From Opitutales bacterium UBA5694 (GTDB lineage: Bacteria > Verrucomicrobiota > Verrucomicrobiia > Opitutales > Opitutaceae): a stretch of 62,417 nucleotides of DNA. Below, piece by piece: positions 42,112 through 52,088 of this stretch. The notes beneath the pieces are model-generated. The model was not told the DNA's origin. It saw nothing but the letters and a program-made list of their open reading frames with translations, and searched no databases. Location: contig DIHO01000002.1 of assembly GCA_002420185.1 (NCBI GenBank), forward strand, positions 1 through 62,417, given 5' to 3'. A program made the translations under genes and the position numbers. Each line of letters begins with the position of its first letter. Positions within the stretch are counted from its first letter, which is position 1.

Positions 42112-43110
42112 ATGGCGAAAAAATATCACGTCTACGGAATGGGCAATGCCCTCGTCGATATCGTAACCGAGGTGACCGATGAATTTTTCAAGGAGCATTC
42201 CATTGAGAAAGGCTTCATGACACTGGTTGACGAAAACCGTCAGCAAAAGCTCACCAATGCAATCCATATGCCCAGTGCAGACCGCCAATGCGGAGGATCC
42301 GCCGCCAACACGATTATCGGGGCGGCTCAGTTCGGAGCTTCCTGCTTCTACTCCTGTAAGGTAGCTGACGATGAAATGGGGGATTTCTACCATAACGACC
42401 TTACCTCCCACAACGTTAGTACCAATCTTTCTCCCGGGGCCCACGAAAAGGGAATTACCGGGAAATGCCTCGTGATGACCACACCTGACGCGGAGCGAAC
42501 GATGAACACGTTCTTGGGTATAACCGCCAACTATTCCACGAAGGAAGTTGACGAAACAGCGCTCAGAGACTCGGAGTTCCTATATATTGAAGGCTACTTG
42601 GTAGCCAGTGATTCGGGGCTCAACGCAATGAAAGAGGCCAAAAGACTGGCCGAGGAGTATAGCGTTAAAACGGCTCTCACTTTCTCAGACCCTAGTATGG
42701 TCAAGTACTTCAAGGACCAAATGGCCGATGTCGTCGGCTCTGGTGTCGATTTGCTATTTTGCAACGAGGAGGAAGCGATGCTTTTTACAGAAACGAAAAC
42801 GGTTGACCGGGCGATTGAAGCATTGAAACAGAAGGCAAAGGCGTTCGTTGTCACTCTTGGTGCAAAAGGATCCCTTTTATTCGATGGATTCGAGAAAATC
42901 AAAATCGATCCCTTCCCAACCACGGCCATCGATACCAACGGAGCGGGCGACCTTTTTGCAGGTGCATTTTTGTATGCACTAACTCAAGGTAAAACGCATG
43001 CCGAATCCGGGTGCCTTGCGAGTCTCGCCTCCTCTAAAGTCGTTTCCAAATGGGGGCCACGCCTTGACGAAGGCCAAGCCAAGGCATTGCACGACCAACT
43101 TTTTAGCTAA
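42112..43110 (+). CDS. PfkB-family sugar/nucleoside kinase (adenosine-kinase-like)
   Basis: The 332-aa protein from the ATG at 42112 has the PfkB N-terminal pattern YGMGNALVDIVTEV and the substrate loop CGGSAANTIIGAAQFG. The catalytic signature DTNGAGDLFAGAFLYAL has the active-site Asp. Such proteins are usually annotated adenosine or ribokinase-like kinases; the exact substrate is uncertain. The start is chosen because an upstream frame (42073) adds 13 unlike residues. Confidence 0.88.
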   Translation: MAKKYHVYGMGNALVDIVTEVTDEFFKEHSIEKGFMTLVDENRQQKLTNAIHMPSADRQCGGSAANTIIGAAQFGASCFYSCKVADDEMGDFYHNDLTSHNVSTNLSPGAHEKGITGKCLVMTTPDAERTMNTFLGITANYSTKEVDETALRDSEFLYIEGYLVASDSGLNAMKEAKRLAEEYSVKTALTFSDPSMVKYFKDQMADVVGSGVDLLFCNEEEAMLFTETKTVDRAIEALKQKAKAFVVTLGAKGSLLFDGFEKIKIDPFPTTAIDTNGAGDLFAGAFLYALTQGKTHAESGCLASLASSKVVSKWGPRLDEGQAKALHDQLFS

Positions 43111-43134
43111 TCGGCGAGTCCCTTCTTTGCCCCT

Positions 43135-44373
43135 ATGGAGGCTCCTCTAGATCCAGTTCGAATCGCGATTGTCGGAGGGGGGGCCGCCGGCATATTCGCG
43201 GCTATTTCAGCGAGAGAGGCAAATCCCAACGCGCAGGTTTGCGTGTTTGAAAAATCGAACCGCTTTCTCACGAAGGTAAAGATCTCCGGAGGCGGGCGTT
43301 GCAATGTCACTCATGCTTGTTTCGAGCCGCGAGAGCTCACCTCAAGATACCCTCGTGGCTCTAAGGAACTTCTGGGTCCCTTCTACAGTTGGCAACCACA
43401 GGATACGGTGGATTGGTTCGAGTCGCATGGGGTCGAACTTAAAACCGAACCCGATGGGAGGATGTTTCCGATTACCGATTCCTCCCAAACCATCATCGAC
43501 TGCCTTCTTGATACCGCTCGGGGAAGCGGGGTAGAACTCAAGGCGAAGACCGGAATCGATAGTGCCCGAATCGACCGTACAGGTAAATTCCAGCTTTCTA
43601 CCAATGAGGACCTGGTTCTAGAATTTGAACGTCTGGTCCTGGCTACCGGTGGTGGGCAGAATTCGCCGGGGCACAGGATCGCAGAATCCTTTGGCCATAC
43701 GATTTCCTCCCTGGCTCCATCACTCTTCACATTCCATATAAGCGATGCCCGCATCGACGGTCTGCAGGGACTCTCGGTTCCCAATGCTGTCGTAACCTGC
43801 CCCTCCATAAAGCTTTCTCAAAGTGGACCACTGCTGATCACTCATTGGGGATTGAGCGGCCCGTCCATTCTAAAGTTGTCTGCCTGGGGTGCTCACCAGT
43901 TCGCAGAATTTGAATACACTTTCAAGCTACAGGTAAACTGGACAGGAACGCACGACCTGGAATCCGCCAAGCAGGTTTTAATGGATGCAAAGCGGCAGCA
44001 TGGTGCCCAACAGGTCGGTACAAATCCACTCTTAGGGCTTCCGCGCCGCTTGTGGGATCGATTTTTAGATACTGAATTGATCGACCCAAAAATGAAACTA
44101 TCGCAAGTAGCGAATCACCAATTGCTCTCCCTCTCCACAACCTGCGTTGCCTGCGATTTTCAGGTAACCGGGAAAAGTATGAACAAAGAGGAATTTGTAA
44201 CGTGCGGTGGTGTTTCCCTGAACGAAGTTGAATTTAAGAGAATGGAGAGCAAGCAAGTGCCTAAGCTCTATTTCGCAGGCGAAACACTCGATATTGACGG
44301 GGTAACCGGAGGGTTCAATTTCCAGGCAGCATGGACGACCGGCCGGATTGCCGGCACGAGCGCGGCAATCTAG
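43135..44373 (+). CDS. BaiN/HI0933-type FAD-dependent oxidoreductase
   Basis: The 412-aa flavoprotein has the Rossmann loop IVGGGAAGIFAAISA, the family motif KVKISGGGRCNVTH and SLFTFHISD. The C-terminal FAD-closing segment is YFAGETLDIDGVTGGFNFQ. The family (HI0933-like, including BaiN) lacks a firm general reaction; BaiN reduces bile-acid intermediates, but most members are uncharacterised. It lies 24 bp after the kinase and is probably cotranscribed. Confidence 0.9.
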   Translation: MEAPLDPVRIAIVGGGAAGIFAAISAREANPNAQVCVFEKSNRFLTKVKISGGGRCNVTHACFEPRELTSRYPRGSKELLGPFYSWQPQDTVDWFESHGVELKTEPDGRMFPITDSSQTIIDCLLDTARGSGVELKAKTGIDSARIDRTGKFQLSTNEDLVLEFERLVLATGGGQNSPGHRIAESFGHTISSLAPSLFTFHISDARIDGLQGLSVPNAVVTCPSIKLSQSGPLLITHWGLSGPSILKLSAWGAHQFAEFEYTFKLQVNWTGTHDLESAKQVLMDAKRQHGAQQVGTNPLLGLPRRLWDRFLDTELIDPKMKLSQVANHQLLSLSTTCVACDFQVTGKSMNKEEFVTCGGVSLNEVEFKRMESKQVPKLYFAGETLDIDGVTGGFNFQAAWTTGRIAGTSAAI

Positions 44374-44621
44374 CGATACCTTAAATTATCTATTGCTCCG
44401 AACCGGACACCTCGATTTTCAAAGGATTCCCGGTCGGAGGCCAACGTGTGCAAAACTCTCAATTCACGTTCTCAAGGCTAGAGCAAAATGGATGGAGATC
44501 CAAACTCGAAAGAAGTATTGACCGGGCAAATAGGACACGTTCGAAACTGGAGTGTTTAAGAAAGGATTGCCAGTGCTCCATCTTTTGGACATCCTCTATA
44601 ACTTCTAGTTTTACTTTTCCT

Positions 44622-45905
44622 ATGACAACGGATTCTCTAGATATCGATGCTCTGGTTAGAGAGATATCCCTAGACGCTCGCGAGGCGTCTCTCACTTTAG
44701 CGAATCTACCGACAACCCAGAAGAACCAGGCTATTCTCCGACTTGCAGACCTAATCGAAGAGAACACGAGTTCTCTCCGAAAAGAGAATGCCAAAGACCT
44801 GGTAGCGGCAAAGGACAACGGAATTACACAGGCAATGCTCAAACGCCTGGAGCTGAACGATCGCATGATTTCCGACATGCTTGCTGGTGCCCGTCAGGTC
44901 GCGGCTCTCCCCGATCCTCTGGGCGAACTACTGGAGACCTATAATCATCCTCAAGGGTTCAAGATTGAGAAAGTACGCGTTCCGATTGGAGTAATCGGCA
45001 TAATCTACGAGTCCCGCCCAAACGTAACCATCGATTGTGCCATCCTTTGTCTCAAATCTGGAAACGCTAGCATTTTGCGGGGTGGGAAAGAGGCCTACTA
45101 TACGAATATCGCTCTGGCGAAGCTCGTCACGCAAGCCCTTGAAGCATGCGGACTGCCTTCAAAGGCGTCTCAATTCATTCCCACGAAAGACCGGTCTGCC
45201 CTCAACACGCTGCTGAAAATGGATCAGCAAATTCAGTGCATCATTCCAAGAGGGGGAGAGGGCCTGATTCGATTCGTCTCTGAAAACAGCCATATTCCTG
45301 TGATTAAGCATTTCGACGGGATATGTACTCTCTATGCAGACCAGTCGCTCGATATTGCACAAGCGAAGAATATTATCATCAATTCGAAGTGCCAAAAACC
45401 TGGCGTCTGCAATGCGGCGGAAAACCTGTTAATACATCAGAGGGTGGCTAACGAAGCACTTCCCCCAATTGCACAGGCCTTGAGAGCTGAGGGTGTGGGG
45501 CTAAGGGTTGACGAATCCGCCAGGTCGATTCTAGACAATCACGGAATCGACTCGACCCTAGCAACCGATGAGGATTGGGGGACAGAGTATTTAGATCTGA
45601 TATTGTCTGTGAAAGTAGTGGATTCAATAGATGAGGCAATCGCCTTCATAAATCGGTACGGGAGTTCGCATAGTGACTGTATTCTGACCACAGATATTGA
45701 TACTGCTGAGTCCTTTTTGAGCGGGGTCGACTCGGCAACCGTTTATTGGAATGTGAGCACGCGGTTTACCGATGGATTCGAATTTGGCCTTGGAGCTGAG
45801 ATTGGAATATCTACAGACAAGCTCCACGCTCGAGGACCCATGGGGCTGAGAGAACTTTGCACGTACAAGTTCAAAATCGTGGGTGATGGACAAATTAGAA
45901 CCTGA
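44622..45905 (+). CDS. proA: Gamma-glutamyl phosphate reductase
   Basis: ProA reduces gamma-glutamyl phosphate to glutamate semialdehyde in proline synthesis. From the ATG at 44622 it has 427 residues. It has VRVPIGVIGIIYESRPNVT, ILRGGKEAYYTN, the catalytic Cys region NSKCQKPGVCNAAENLL and the C-terminal HARGPMGLRELCTYKF. An upstream frame to 44448 adds 58 residues unlike the family. proB is not adjacent. Confidence 0.95.
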   Translation: MTTDSLDIDALVREISLDAREASLTLANLPTTQKNQAILRLADLIEENTSSLRKENAKDLVAAKDNGITQAMLKRLELNDRMISDMLAGARQVAALPDPLGELLETYNHPQGFKIEKVRVPIGVIGIIYESRPNVTIDCAILCLKSGNASILRGGKEAYYTNIALAKLVTQALEACGLPSKASQFIPTKDRSALNTLLKMDQQIQCIIPRGGEGLIRFVSENSHIPVIKHFDGICTLYADQSLDIAQAKNIIINSKCQKPGVCNAAENLLIHQRVANEALPPIAQALRAEGVGLRVDESARSILDNHGIDSTLATDEDWGTEYLDLILSVKVVDSIDEAIAFINRYGSSHSDCILTTDIDTAESFLSGVDSATVYWNVSTRFTDGFEFGLGAEIGISTDKLHARGPMGLRELCTYKFKIVGDGQIRT

Positions 45906-46106
45906 TCACCCGAGCCAAAGACCACCTATACCTTAACAGGATAAGAAGCTTGAACAATATCTGAGCCATTCAAGAATCAACTGGTTAGCGTTCACTCGCC
46001 AATTCAGCGCTCTTCTATTGCAATCCAATTCGCCAGTCCTCATCCTTCCCTCGATACTTATTTTAACTAAAAAAAACTCCCGTAAAGACCTCTCATTTCA
46101 CACACC

Positions 46107-46808
46107 ATGAACCATATCTTCCGGACCGTCACAGTCATACTCGCCATAGCAATGGGAGCTGGAACTCTTTTTGCCGCTCCTAAACGCGAAAACCTAGCTA
46201 CGCGCATCATAAATAGCGAGTACGCCCTGGAAGAAATCATGAAAAAGCCGGAGACGAGAATTCCCGCTTCTATTCTTCAACAAGCGAAGGGCATCATATT
46301 GACCCTAAATTATCGGGCTGGATTCATGCTCGGAGGTCACGGTGGGAGAGGTGTACTCGTTGCGAAAAACCCATTAAATGGGAAATGGGGCGTTCCTGCC
46401 TTCGTCTCTACGGGTGGAGCCAATTTCGGTTTTCAAATTGGCGCCAAGGAAGTCGACACAATTTACGTAATCATGGACGAAGCGACCGTAGGAAGGGCTT
46501 ACACTGGGCGCTTCGATTTGAGTGCCGATGCAGCAGCCGTCGCTGGACCCGTGGGAGTGGTTTCTGAAAAGAAAGAAAGCAACGATTACAAAAACGCCAA
46601 CATTTTGGTATATACCACAACCAAGGGACTTTACGCAGGGGTATCAATCAAAGGGGGGTGGGTAAAACCAGACAACTCGGCTACGAAGGCATTTTATAAT
46701 ACAGAGTATAACGCCCCCGAAATAGTACTAAGTGACTGGTTCGAACTACCTCGGGAAGCTAAGGCGTTGATCAATCGAATCAACTACTACACGGCCGGCC
46801 AATTTTAG
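46107..46808 (+). CDS. Secreted SYLF/Ysc84-domain protein
   Basis: The 233-aa protein has a signal peptide (to about GTLFAAPK) and a SYLF (DUF500) domain. It has ILQQAKGIILTLNYRAGFMLG, GGRGVLVAKN and the C-terminal IKGGWVKPDN, then TAFYNTEYN-like sequence. SYLF domains bind phosphoinositides in eukaryotes; bacterial members are periplasmic or lipid-associated with unclear roles. It stands alone with 200-345 bp gaps either side. Confidence 0.85.
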   Translation: MNHIFRTVTVILAIAMGAGTLFAAPKRENLATRIINSEYALEEIMKKPETRIPASILQQAKGIILTLNYRAGFMLGGHGGRGVLVAKNPLNGKWGVPAFVSTGGANFGFQIGAKEVDTIYVIMDEATVGRAYTGRFDLSADAAAVAGPVGVVSEKKESNDYKNANILVYTTTKGLYAGVSIKGGWVKPDNSATKAFYNTEYNAPEIVLSDWFELPREAKALINRINYYTAGQF

Positions 46809-47153
46809 CTGAATTCGATAGTTTCTTTCTCAACGTTATAATTCTCTCTGCCAATCGCCAGATCAGCGATTTAACTAGTTTTTGAGACCGATCTAAATAG
46901 ACGACATCTTGCGTCTGTTGAACCCTGAGGCTCATCAAAAAAAATTTGCAGAGTCGCAAGGGCAGACTCGAACTCCTGCTTTCCATCATCAGAAATATTT
47001 CTGGCCGTTTCTTTCACGACGTTCGCTGAGATTTTTATCTTTTCCACAATTTCACCGATGGTTTTCTACCTTATCCTCAGTCAAAAACCGTTGATCCCAC
47101 CGAAATTTGAAGGTTTGGCCTATCCACTGGTTTAAATTCAGCCACCCGTTTCA
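46809..47153. other. Intergenic gap, nothing recognised
   Basis: The 345-bp gap between the SYLF gene and the phosphatase has no credible frame, repeat or terminator that I could identify. Confidence 0.5.
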
Positions 47154-47645
47154 ATGTTGAAGCAAGACTCAAAAATTAGTTCGATCCTCTTCGTTTGCTG
47201 GGGGAATATTTGCCGCTCTCCCGCCGCAGAGAACGTTATGAGGCAACGGCTCGAGCAATCCGATCTTTCCCAAATAATCTGTGATTCTGCAGGTACACTG
47301 GATGCCCATGCAGGGCATTCTCCTGATTCTCGCATGTCCGCTGCCGGACAACGCCGTGGATTACCCATGACTGGGAAGGCTCGAGGGGTTCGTCCCGAAG
47401 ATTTCGAAAGATTCGACCTCATAATCGCGATGGACCGGGCAAACTTTGTTGACCTACAGCGTATCACTCCAAATCCACAGGCTATGGAAAAAGTCCGGCT
47501 TTTTTGCGAATACTGCCGTAATCATGACGATACAGAAGTACCCGATCCCTATTATGGCGGTCCTCAGGGATTTGAACATGTACTCAATCTCCTGGAGGAC
47601 GGCTGCGAAGGGCTCCTAGAAAATATCACCAAGTCGGAGAAGTAG
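47154..47645 (+). CDS. Low-molecular-weight protein-tyrosine-phosphatase family
   Basis: The 163-aa protein has the P-loop VCWGNICRSPAAE with nucleophile C15 and R21, and the general-acid loop DPYYGG. It overlaps the next gene by one base. Bacterial LMW-PTP genes are often paired with fructosamine-kinase homologues. There the phosphatase has been shown to act on sugar-amine phosphates, a protein-deglycation role, rather than only on phosphotyrosine. The pairing here supports that reading. Confidence 0.9.
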   Translation: MLKQDSKISSILFVCWGNICRSPAAENVMRQRLEQSDLSQIICDSAGTLDAHAGHSPDSRMSAAGQRRGLPMTGKARGVRPEDFERFDLIIAMDRANFVDLQRITPNPQAMEKVRLFCEYCRNHDDTEVPDPYYGGPQGFEHVLNLLEDGCEGLLENITKSEK

Positions 47646-48586
47646 TGATTTTTGCTACTCAAATGAAAGGGGCTTCCTTCACTCCATCTCTCCCAGTTGA
47701 ACCTGCGATCCCAGGAGCATTTTATAAATCAGTCGAAGCAAAGATATCCAACGCGACCTCTAGATCGTTCCCGATCGTAAATCGGACCGCCCTTCATGGC
47801 GGCTGCATCAACAAAGCCGAGCGCCTCGAAAGTGACGATCGCTCCTACTTCATGAAGCGGAACAATGAGTCGTTCCTCATCCACTTTGAGGAGGAACAAG
47901 CAGCCCTGGATGAACTAAGCGGAGCTGAAGCCATTCGGGTCCCTCGACCTATTTGCTCAGGGATAGCGGAAAACCAATCCTACCTAATACTAGAGTTCAT
48001 TTCCCTAGGTCAACCCACTGACACAAGTTGGGAGCTTTTGGGCCAGCAGCTCGCCCAACTTCACCACTCTGTTCTGCCCAACTTCGGCTGGCATCGAGAC
48101 AATACGGTTGGCGGAACGAAACAAATAAACAACGTATCCGATGATTGGATCTCGTTTTTTGGCAACCGTCGCCTTCTCCATCAAATGGATCTAGCCCAGA
48201 AAAATGGTTTCAAGCTGAAAAACGGGCCTCAACTTCTAGAAAGTTTATCATCATTCTTCGACGGCTATTCGCCATCGCCTTCACGACTGCACGGAGACCT
48301 GTGGTCTGGAAATGTCGGATTCGATACCAATGGAGATCCGTTCGTCTTCGACCCTTGTTGCTACTATGGTGACCGAGAGACCGATCTAGCACTTTCCGAG
48401 TTTTTTGGAGGGTTTCATCCCAAATTCTACGCCGCATACAACGAAGCCTATCCTCTTGATCAGGGTTACATGAAACGCAAAATCCTGTACAATCTCTATC
48501 ATTGCCTGAATCACTTCAACCTTTTCGGATCACCCTACGACTCCCAGTCCCAATTGATGACAAACCAATTGCTCAAATTCGTCTGA
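47645..48586 (+). CDS. Fructosamine/ribulosamine 3-kinase family protein
   Basis: The 313-aa protein has the family pattern ALHGGCINKAERLES and YLILEFISLG. The catalytic loop RLHGDLWSGN (Asp and Asn) is followed by FVFDPCCYYGDRETDLALSE, where the Asp binds metal. The kinase phosphorylates ketoamines on proteins so that they fall off, a repair of glycation. It overlaps the LMW-PTP stop by one base; a later ATG at 47663 is an alternative start. Confidence 0.9.
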   Translation: MIFATQMKGASFTPSLPVEPAIPGAFYKSVEAKISNATSRSFPIVNRTALHGGCINKAERLESDDRSYFMKRNNESFLIHFEEEQAALDELSGAEAIRVPRPICSGIAENQSYLILEFISLGQPTDTSWELLGQQLAQLHHSVLPNFGWHRDNTVGGTKQINNVSDDWISFFGNRRLLHQMDLAQKNGFKLKNGPQLLESLSSFFDGYSPSPSRLHGDLWSGNVGFDTNGDPFVFDPCCYYGDRETDLALSEFFGGFHPKFYAAYNEAYPLDQGYMKRKILYNLYHCLNHFNLFGSPYDSQSQLMTNQLLKFV

Positions 48587-48689
48587 CTTGGACCGAGAGT
48601 ATCTTCAGAACAGACCGTCCCTCAACTCTGGCCTCCCTCTATTTTCAGTCTCACTACGCCAGCCGATCACACTCTACTTCGCCTGAAAT

Positions 48690-49478
48690 ATGTCATTACT
48701 AGAAGCCATTCTCCTAGGTTTTATACAAGGTCTGACTGAATTTCTTCCCGTCAGCAGCAGCGGACATCTGGAACTAGGAAAGGCATTGCTTGGCATTGAA
48801 GCAAACAGTGACGTTACATTTACCGTCGTGGTCCACGGAGCCACCGTTCTTAGCACCATAGTCGTGTTTCATCGCGACATCCTCGGCCTTATCAAGGGCT
48901 CTCTACAATTTCGCTGGAACGAATCTACCGAATACATCCTTAAAATTGCAATTTCAGCGGTGCCCGTCGTCGCCTTAGGATTGCTGTTCAAAGAGGAAAT
49001 CGAAAGCCTCTTTAGCAGTAACGTGCTACTCGTCGGATGCATGCTGCTCGTCACAGGAGCGCTGCTCGCCTTCACCTACTATTCCCCTAAAGTTGGAGAT
49101 GAAGTAAGCAGGACAAAGGCCTTCCTCATCGGAATCGCCCAAGCAATCGCTGTATTACCTGGGATTTCCCGTTCTGGCTCGACGATCGCTGTTGGACTGC
49201 TACTCGGCATCGACAAGAAGAAAGTCGCACAATTCTCATTCCTTATGGTTCTGATACCCATTATTGGAGCAAATGCTAAAGATATTATCGATGGGGAAAT
49301 AGCGATTAGTTCAGTGAATGCACCTCCTCTCATCATTGGATTCCTAGCTGCCTTTCTTTCCGGAGTGCTCGCGTGTCGGTGGATGATCGCAATTGTGACT
49401 CGCGGAAAGCTCATTCACTTTGCTTACTACTGTTTTGTAGTCGGTGCAGGCTCCATCATCACTCACTTTTTGATCTAG
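48690..49478 (+). CDS. uppP: Undecaprenyl-diphosphatase
   Basis: UppP (BacA) recycles the lipid carrier of peptidoglycan synthesis. The 262-aa membrane protein has about eight spans and both active-site motifs: LTEFLPVSSSGHLEL and LPGISRSGSTIAVGLLLG. The start MSLLEAILLGFIQGLTEFLP is canonical. Confidence 0.97.
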   Translation: MSLLEAILLGFIQGLTEFLPVSSSGHLELGKALLGIEANSDVTFTVVVHGATVLSTIVVFHRDILGLIKGSLQFRWNESTEYILKIAISAVPVVALGLLFKEEIESLFSSNVLLVGCMLLVTGALLAFTYYSPKVGDEVSRTKAFLIGIAQAIAVLPGISRSGSTIAVGLLLGIDKKKVAQFSFLMVLIPIIGANAKDIIDGEIAISSVNAPPLIIGFLAAFLSGVLACRWMIAIVTRGKLIHFAYYCFVVGAGSIITHFLI

Positions 49479-50243
49479 CTATTCGCTATCCTAGCTTCAG
49501 CCCAACAGCGTTTATTGAATCAAGGCGAAGCGCTTCCTTGATCACTTCCAAAACACCGTTTTTACTCCGAGGGAGATCCAATCCCATCGGTAATTCTAAA
49601 TCCAATGCAACGACCCCATCGCTCACTGCGGTGTAGCAGTAGTTCACGCAACCGTGTCGCGTAATCTTGGAGAATTATACTCCATGCTCCAAACGATTCT
49701 CTTAAACCTGTAATCGTCATCTCAGCAAGTATCACGATTCGTGACGCCAGTCGCAAAAGTCAAATGTGTCGTATTCTGTAAATAATGACTGATGCCTCCG
49801 AAGACACTCCGATTGCTACGCTGGAGCCAGTGGTGGTAATCCGACCCTCCTACTCTCCCGTGCAGCCTATTGCGGAACCAACTGGCTAAATTTAACTCCA
49901 TCCAACTTGATCGACTAAATTTATGCTGCCTGTAGGACCACCGAGAATTTAACTCAGATTGATGAAGGTTTCTATCTAGCTACAAAACTCTCTAATTCAA
50001 CATATTACATTTTATTTCTGTTACCTACTGATCCCAAACTTTTTTTCTAACGATAATTCTAACTGAATTTTTCTTCATTGAAATGCGTACAAATTGGTAA
50101 TGATTCCCATCTTGCACATATCTCTATGTTGACTAAGCGACTCGTATCATCGAGGTAAAATTAACCTCGACCGGAGGGTGTTTTCTTCAAATTGATCCCA
50201 ACGCTGGGGTTTCTAATCGGGTAATCCAAAGTTGACGCTTTGG
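49479..50243. other. Noncoding gap with a possible minus-strand gene remnant
   Basis: No intact gene. On the minus strand a frame from 49674 to a TAG at 49486-49488 reads SDGVVALDLELPMGLDLPRS and GVLEVIKEALRLDSINAVGL; it looks like true protein but has no start and follows a TAA. It may be the C-terminal piece of a lost gene. The family was not recognised. The AT-rich 49760-50240 part shows nothing. Confidence 0.4.
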
Positions 50244-50987
50244 CTACTTGTTCCCAGAGGCTGTGTGCAAATCGAACCATTTGTACAAATCGTTAAGCTG
50301 GTACGCCGCTGACCAGGAATTATGCCCAACATGCTCCAAAGTCGTCAGCCTAGCTCTTTTCCCTCCAGCAGCCGCGATGGCGTTTATCATATCTAACGAG
50401 CCACTTAGTGGGACCGAGTTGTCTTCGGTTCCGTGCCACGCCCAAATCGGAACTCTTAGCAGTTTTTTGGCATCAGCAGGATCGCCGACCCCACAAATAG
50501 GCGCAACCGCAGCGAACATTTGGGGCTCGTCCGCAGCAAGGCGCCAAGAGCCATATCCACCCATACTCAGTCCCGTGAGATACATGCGATCTTTATCTAT
50601 ATTGTAAGCTTCGTCCAAGTAATCCAACAACTCTTTAAGCCTAGCCTGCTGGTCATCAGAAGCCCATCGCGATTCGATTGGGCACTGCGGAGATACAACA
50701 ATGTACTTCATCTGTTCACCAGCATCCAGACGCCTCGGTGGGCCCCATTTTTTAACTAAACTCAACGGCCCCCTGCTTTCGCCGCGCCCATGCAAGAAAA
50801 GGATAAAAGGCACTTCATCGCCTTTGGCGGTGTAATCGCTTGGGAGATAGATTAAGTAAGGCATCTTTCCCCCGTCGGAGACAGCCAAAGATGTCTCAAC
50901 TTGCCTCCCGGGGAACGACTGATCTTCAGCCTTAATCGAATTGATTAGAAGCGTAATTACGAACAGAGCGAATAACTTACCAAACAT
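50244..50987 (-). CDS. Secreted esterase (PHB-depolymerase/dienelactone hydrolase-like)
   Basis: The 247-aa protein has a signal peptide (KLFALFVITLLINSIKA). The alpha/beta hydrolase core has oxyanion FILFLHGRGESR, nucleophile elbow GLSMGGYGSW, an Asp in WHGTEDNSVPLSG and the catalytic His in LEHVGHNSW. It fits the secreted esterase family near phospholipase/carboxylesterases. Upstream on the same strand is a second esterase, 100 bp away. Confidence 0.85.
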   Translation of the reverse strand: MFGKLFALFVITLLINSIKAEDQSFPGRQVETSLAVSDGGKMPYLIYLPSDYTAKGDEVPFILFLHGRGESRGPLSLVKKWGPPRRLDAGEQMKYIVVSPQCPIESRWASDDQQARLKELLDYLDEAYNIDKDRMYLTGLSMGGYGSWRLAADEPQMFAAVAPICGVGDPADAKKLLRVPIWAWHGTEDNSVPLSGSLDMINAIAAAGGKRARLTTLEHVGHNSWSAAYQLNDLYKWFDLHTASGNK

Positions 50988-51087
50988 TCCTTACACTCTA
51001 CCTAAAGCTACCACAGGCGTGCAAGGGCGATCTGACAGGTCTTGCAGCCACAATTGCTAGTCTCTAATAGCTCTGCGTTGCCCTAAC

Positions 51088-51999
51088 CTACTTCTTCAGG
51101 TGATGTAATAGAAAATCTACATCACTGCTGAACTTTGGTGATGCACCCGGATACTTGAGAACGACTTCCACGCCCGATTGGAGAAGCCTTTTCTCCAAGG
51201 CCAACCCAAAATTGACGTGGTGAATAATCCATCCCCTCAAGCGTTTCAGATTATTTGGCATTTCTGACGACGGAGCCATACCGTAGCTCATGAAAGTCGG
51301 AGGGTCCCCTTGATCTATATGATTAATTATCGAAATCTCGTTGAGTATGGCCCTTTCCTCGACCTTGGAATATTCTTCGGAGCGACGACCACTGTGAAAC
51401 TCCAGTCTGTACCCAGGTATATTGTCTACCCACCAATCAAAATCCAATGTGGATTGAGCCCCATTGAGGGCAACGGCCTTTAGCTTTGTCGACTCGCGTT
51501 TGACCGGGTCGTTGTTTGTGGGATCAGCTAGGTCGTCTCCCCAAGCTAGATAGGCGACCAGCTGAGCTCCTGCGGAACCGCCGGTGGCCGCGATTCTCGA
51601 TTTATCCAGCCCCCAATCGTCCGCCTTATTCCTTATAAACTGCAATGCGCTTACCACATCCTCATGCGGTGCAGGGAAATAAGCGTGCTTCAAGAAACGG
51701 TACTCCACAGAAGCAAAGTGGATATTCGCGTCTAAGTATCGCTGAATTTTGGCGTAAGAAACTTTGTCATGAGACCCCCCTGTAAAACCGCCGCCATGTA
51801 TGTAGACTACGAGGGGAGCAGGCTCGTCGACCCCTGCCTGCCAAAAATCAAGTACCTGGTTAGCATGATCTCCATAGGCTACATTTTCAAACGTAGGTCT
51901 TGGGCCCGTTTTTTCGACCTGGGATGCAAGAGCCGTCGCGAGGTATAGAGGGAGAATGGTGAAGAGAATTGATCTAAGTGAAGTAACCCATACTGGCAT
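51088..51999 (-). CDS. Secreted alpha/beta hydrolase (BD-FAE/acetyl-esterase type)
   Basis: The 303-aa protein has an N-terminal signal (LRSILFTILPLYLATALA). It carries YIHGGGFTGGSHD (oxyanion), WGLDKSRIAATGGSAGAQL (nucleophile Ser) and a C-terminal half consistent with the family. The acid and His are less clear: the C-terminus (VDFLLHHLKK) lacks the usual DGxHG-type motif, so the His site may be altered. It belongs to the cluster of esterases and a sulfatase, plausibly for algal polysaccharide attack. Confidence 0.82.
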   Translation of the reverse strand: MPVWVTSLRSILFTILPLYLATALASQVEKTGPRPTFENVAYGDHANQVLDFWQAGVDEPAPLVVYIHGGGFTGGSHDKVSYAKIQRYLDANIHFASVEYRFLKHAYFPAPHEDVVSALQFIRNKADDWGLDKSRIAATGGSAGAQLVAYLAWGDDLADPTNNDPVKRESTKLKAVALNGAQSTLDFDWWVDNIPGYRLEFHSGRRSEEYSKVEERAILNEISIINHIDQGDPPTFMSYGMAPSSEMPNNLKRLRGWIIHHVNFGLALEKRLLQSGVEVVLKYPGASPKFSSDVDFLLHHLKK

Positions 52000-52088
52000 T
52001 CAAACTCTAAATACCCATGCGTTGTCTAAAGCAAACAAATAGAACCAGCGTTTGTCTCCAAAAAGATCGCTGATTATGTTTCAACACT

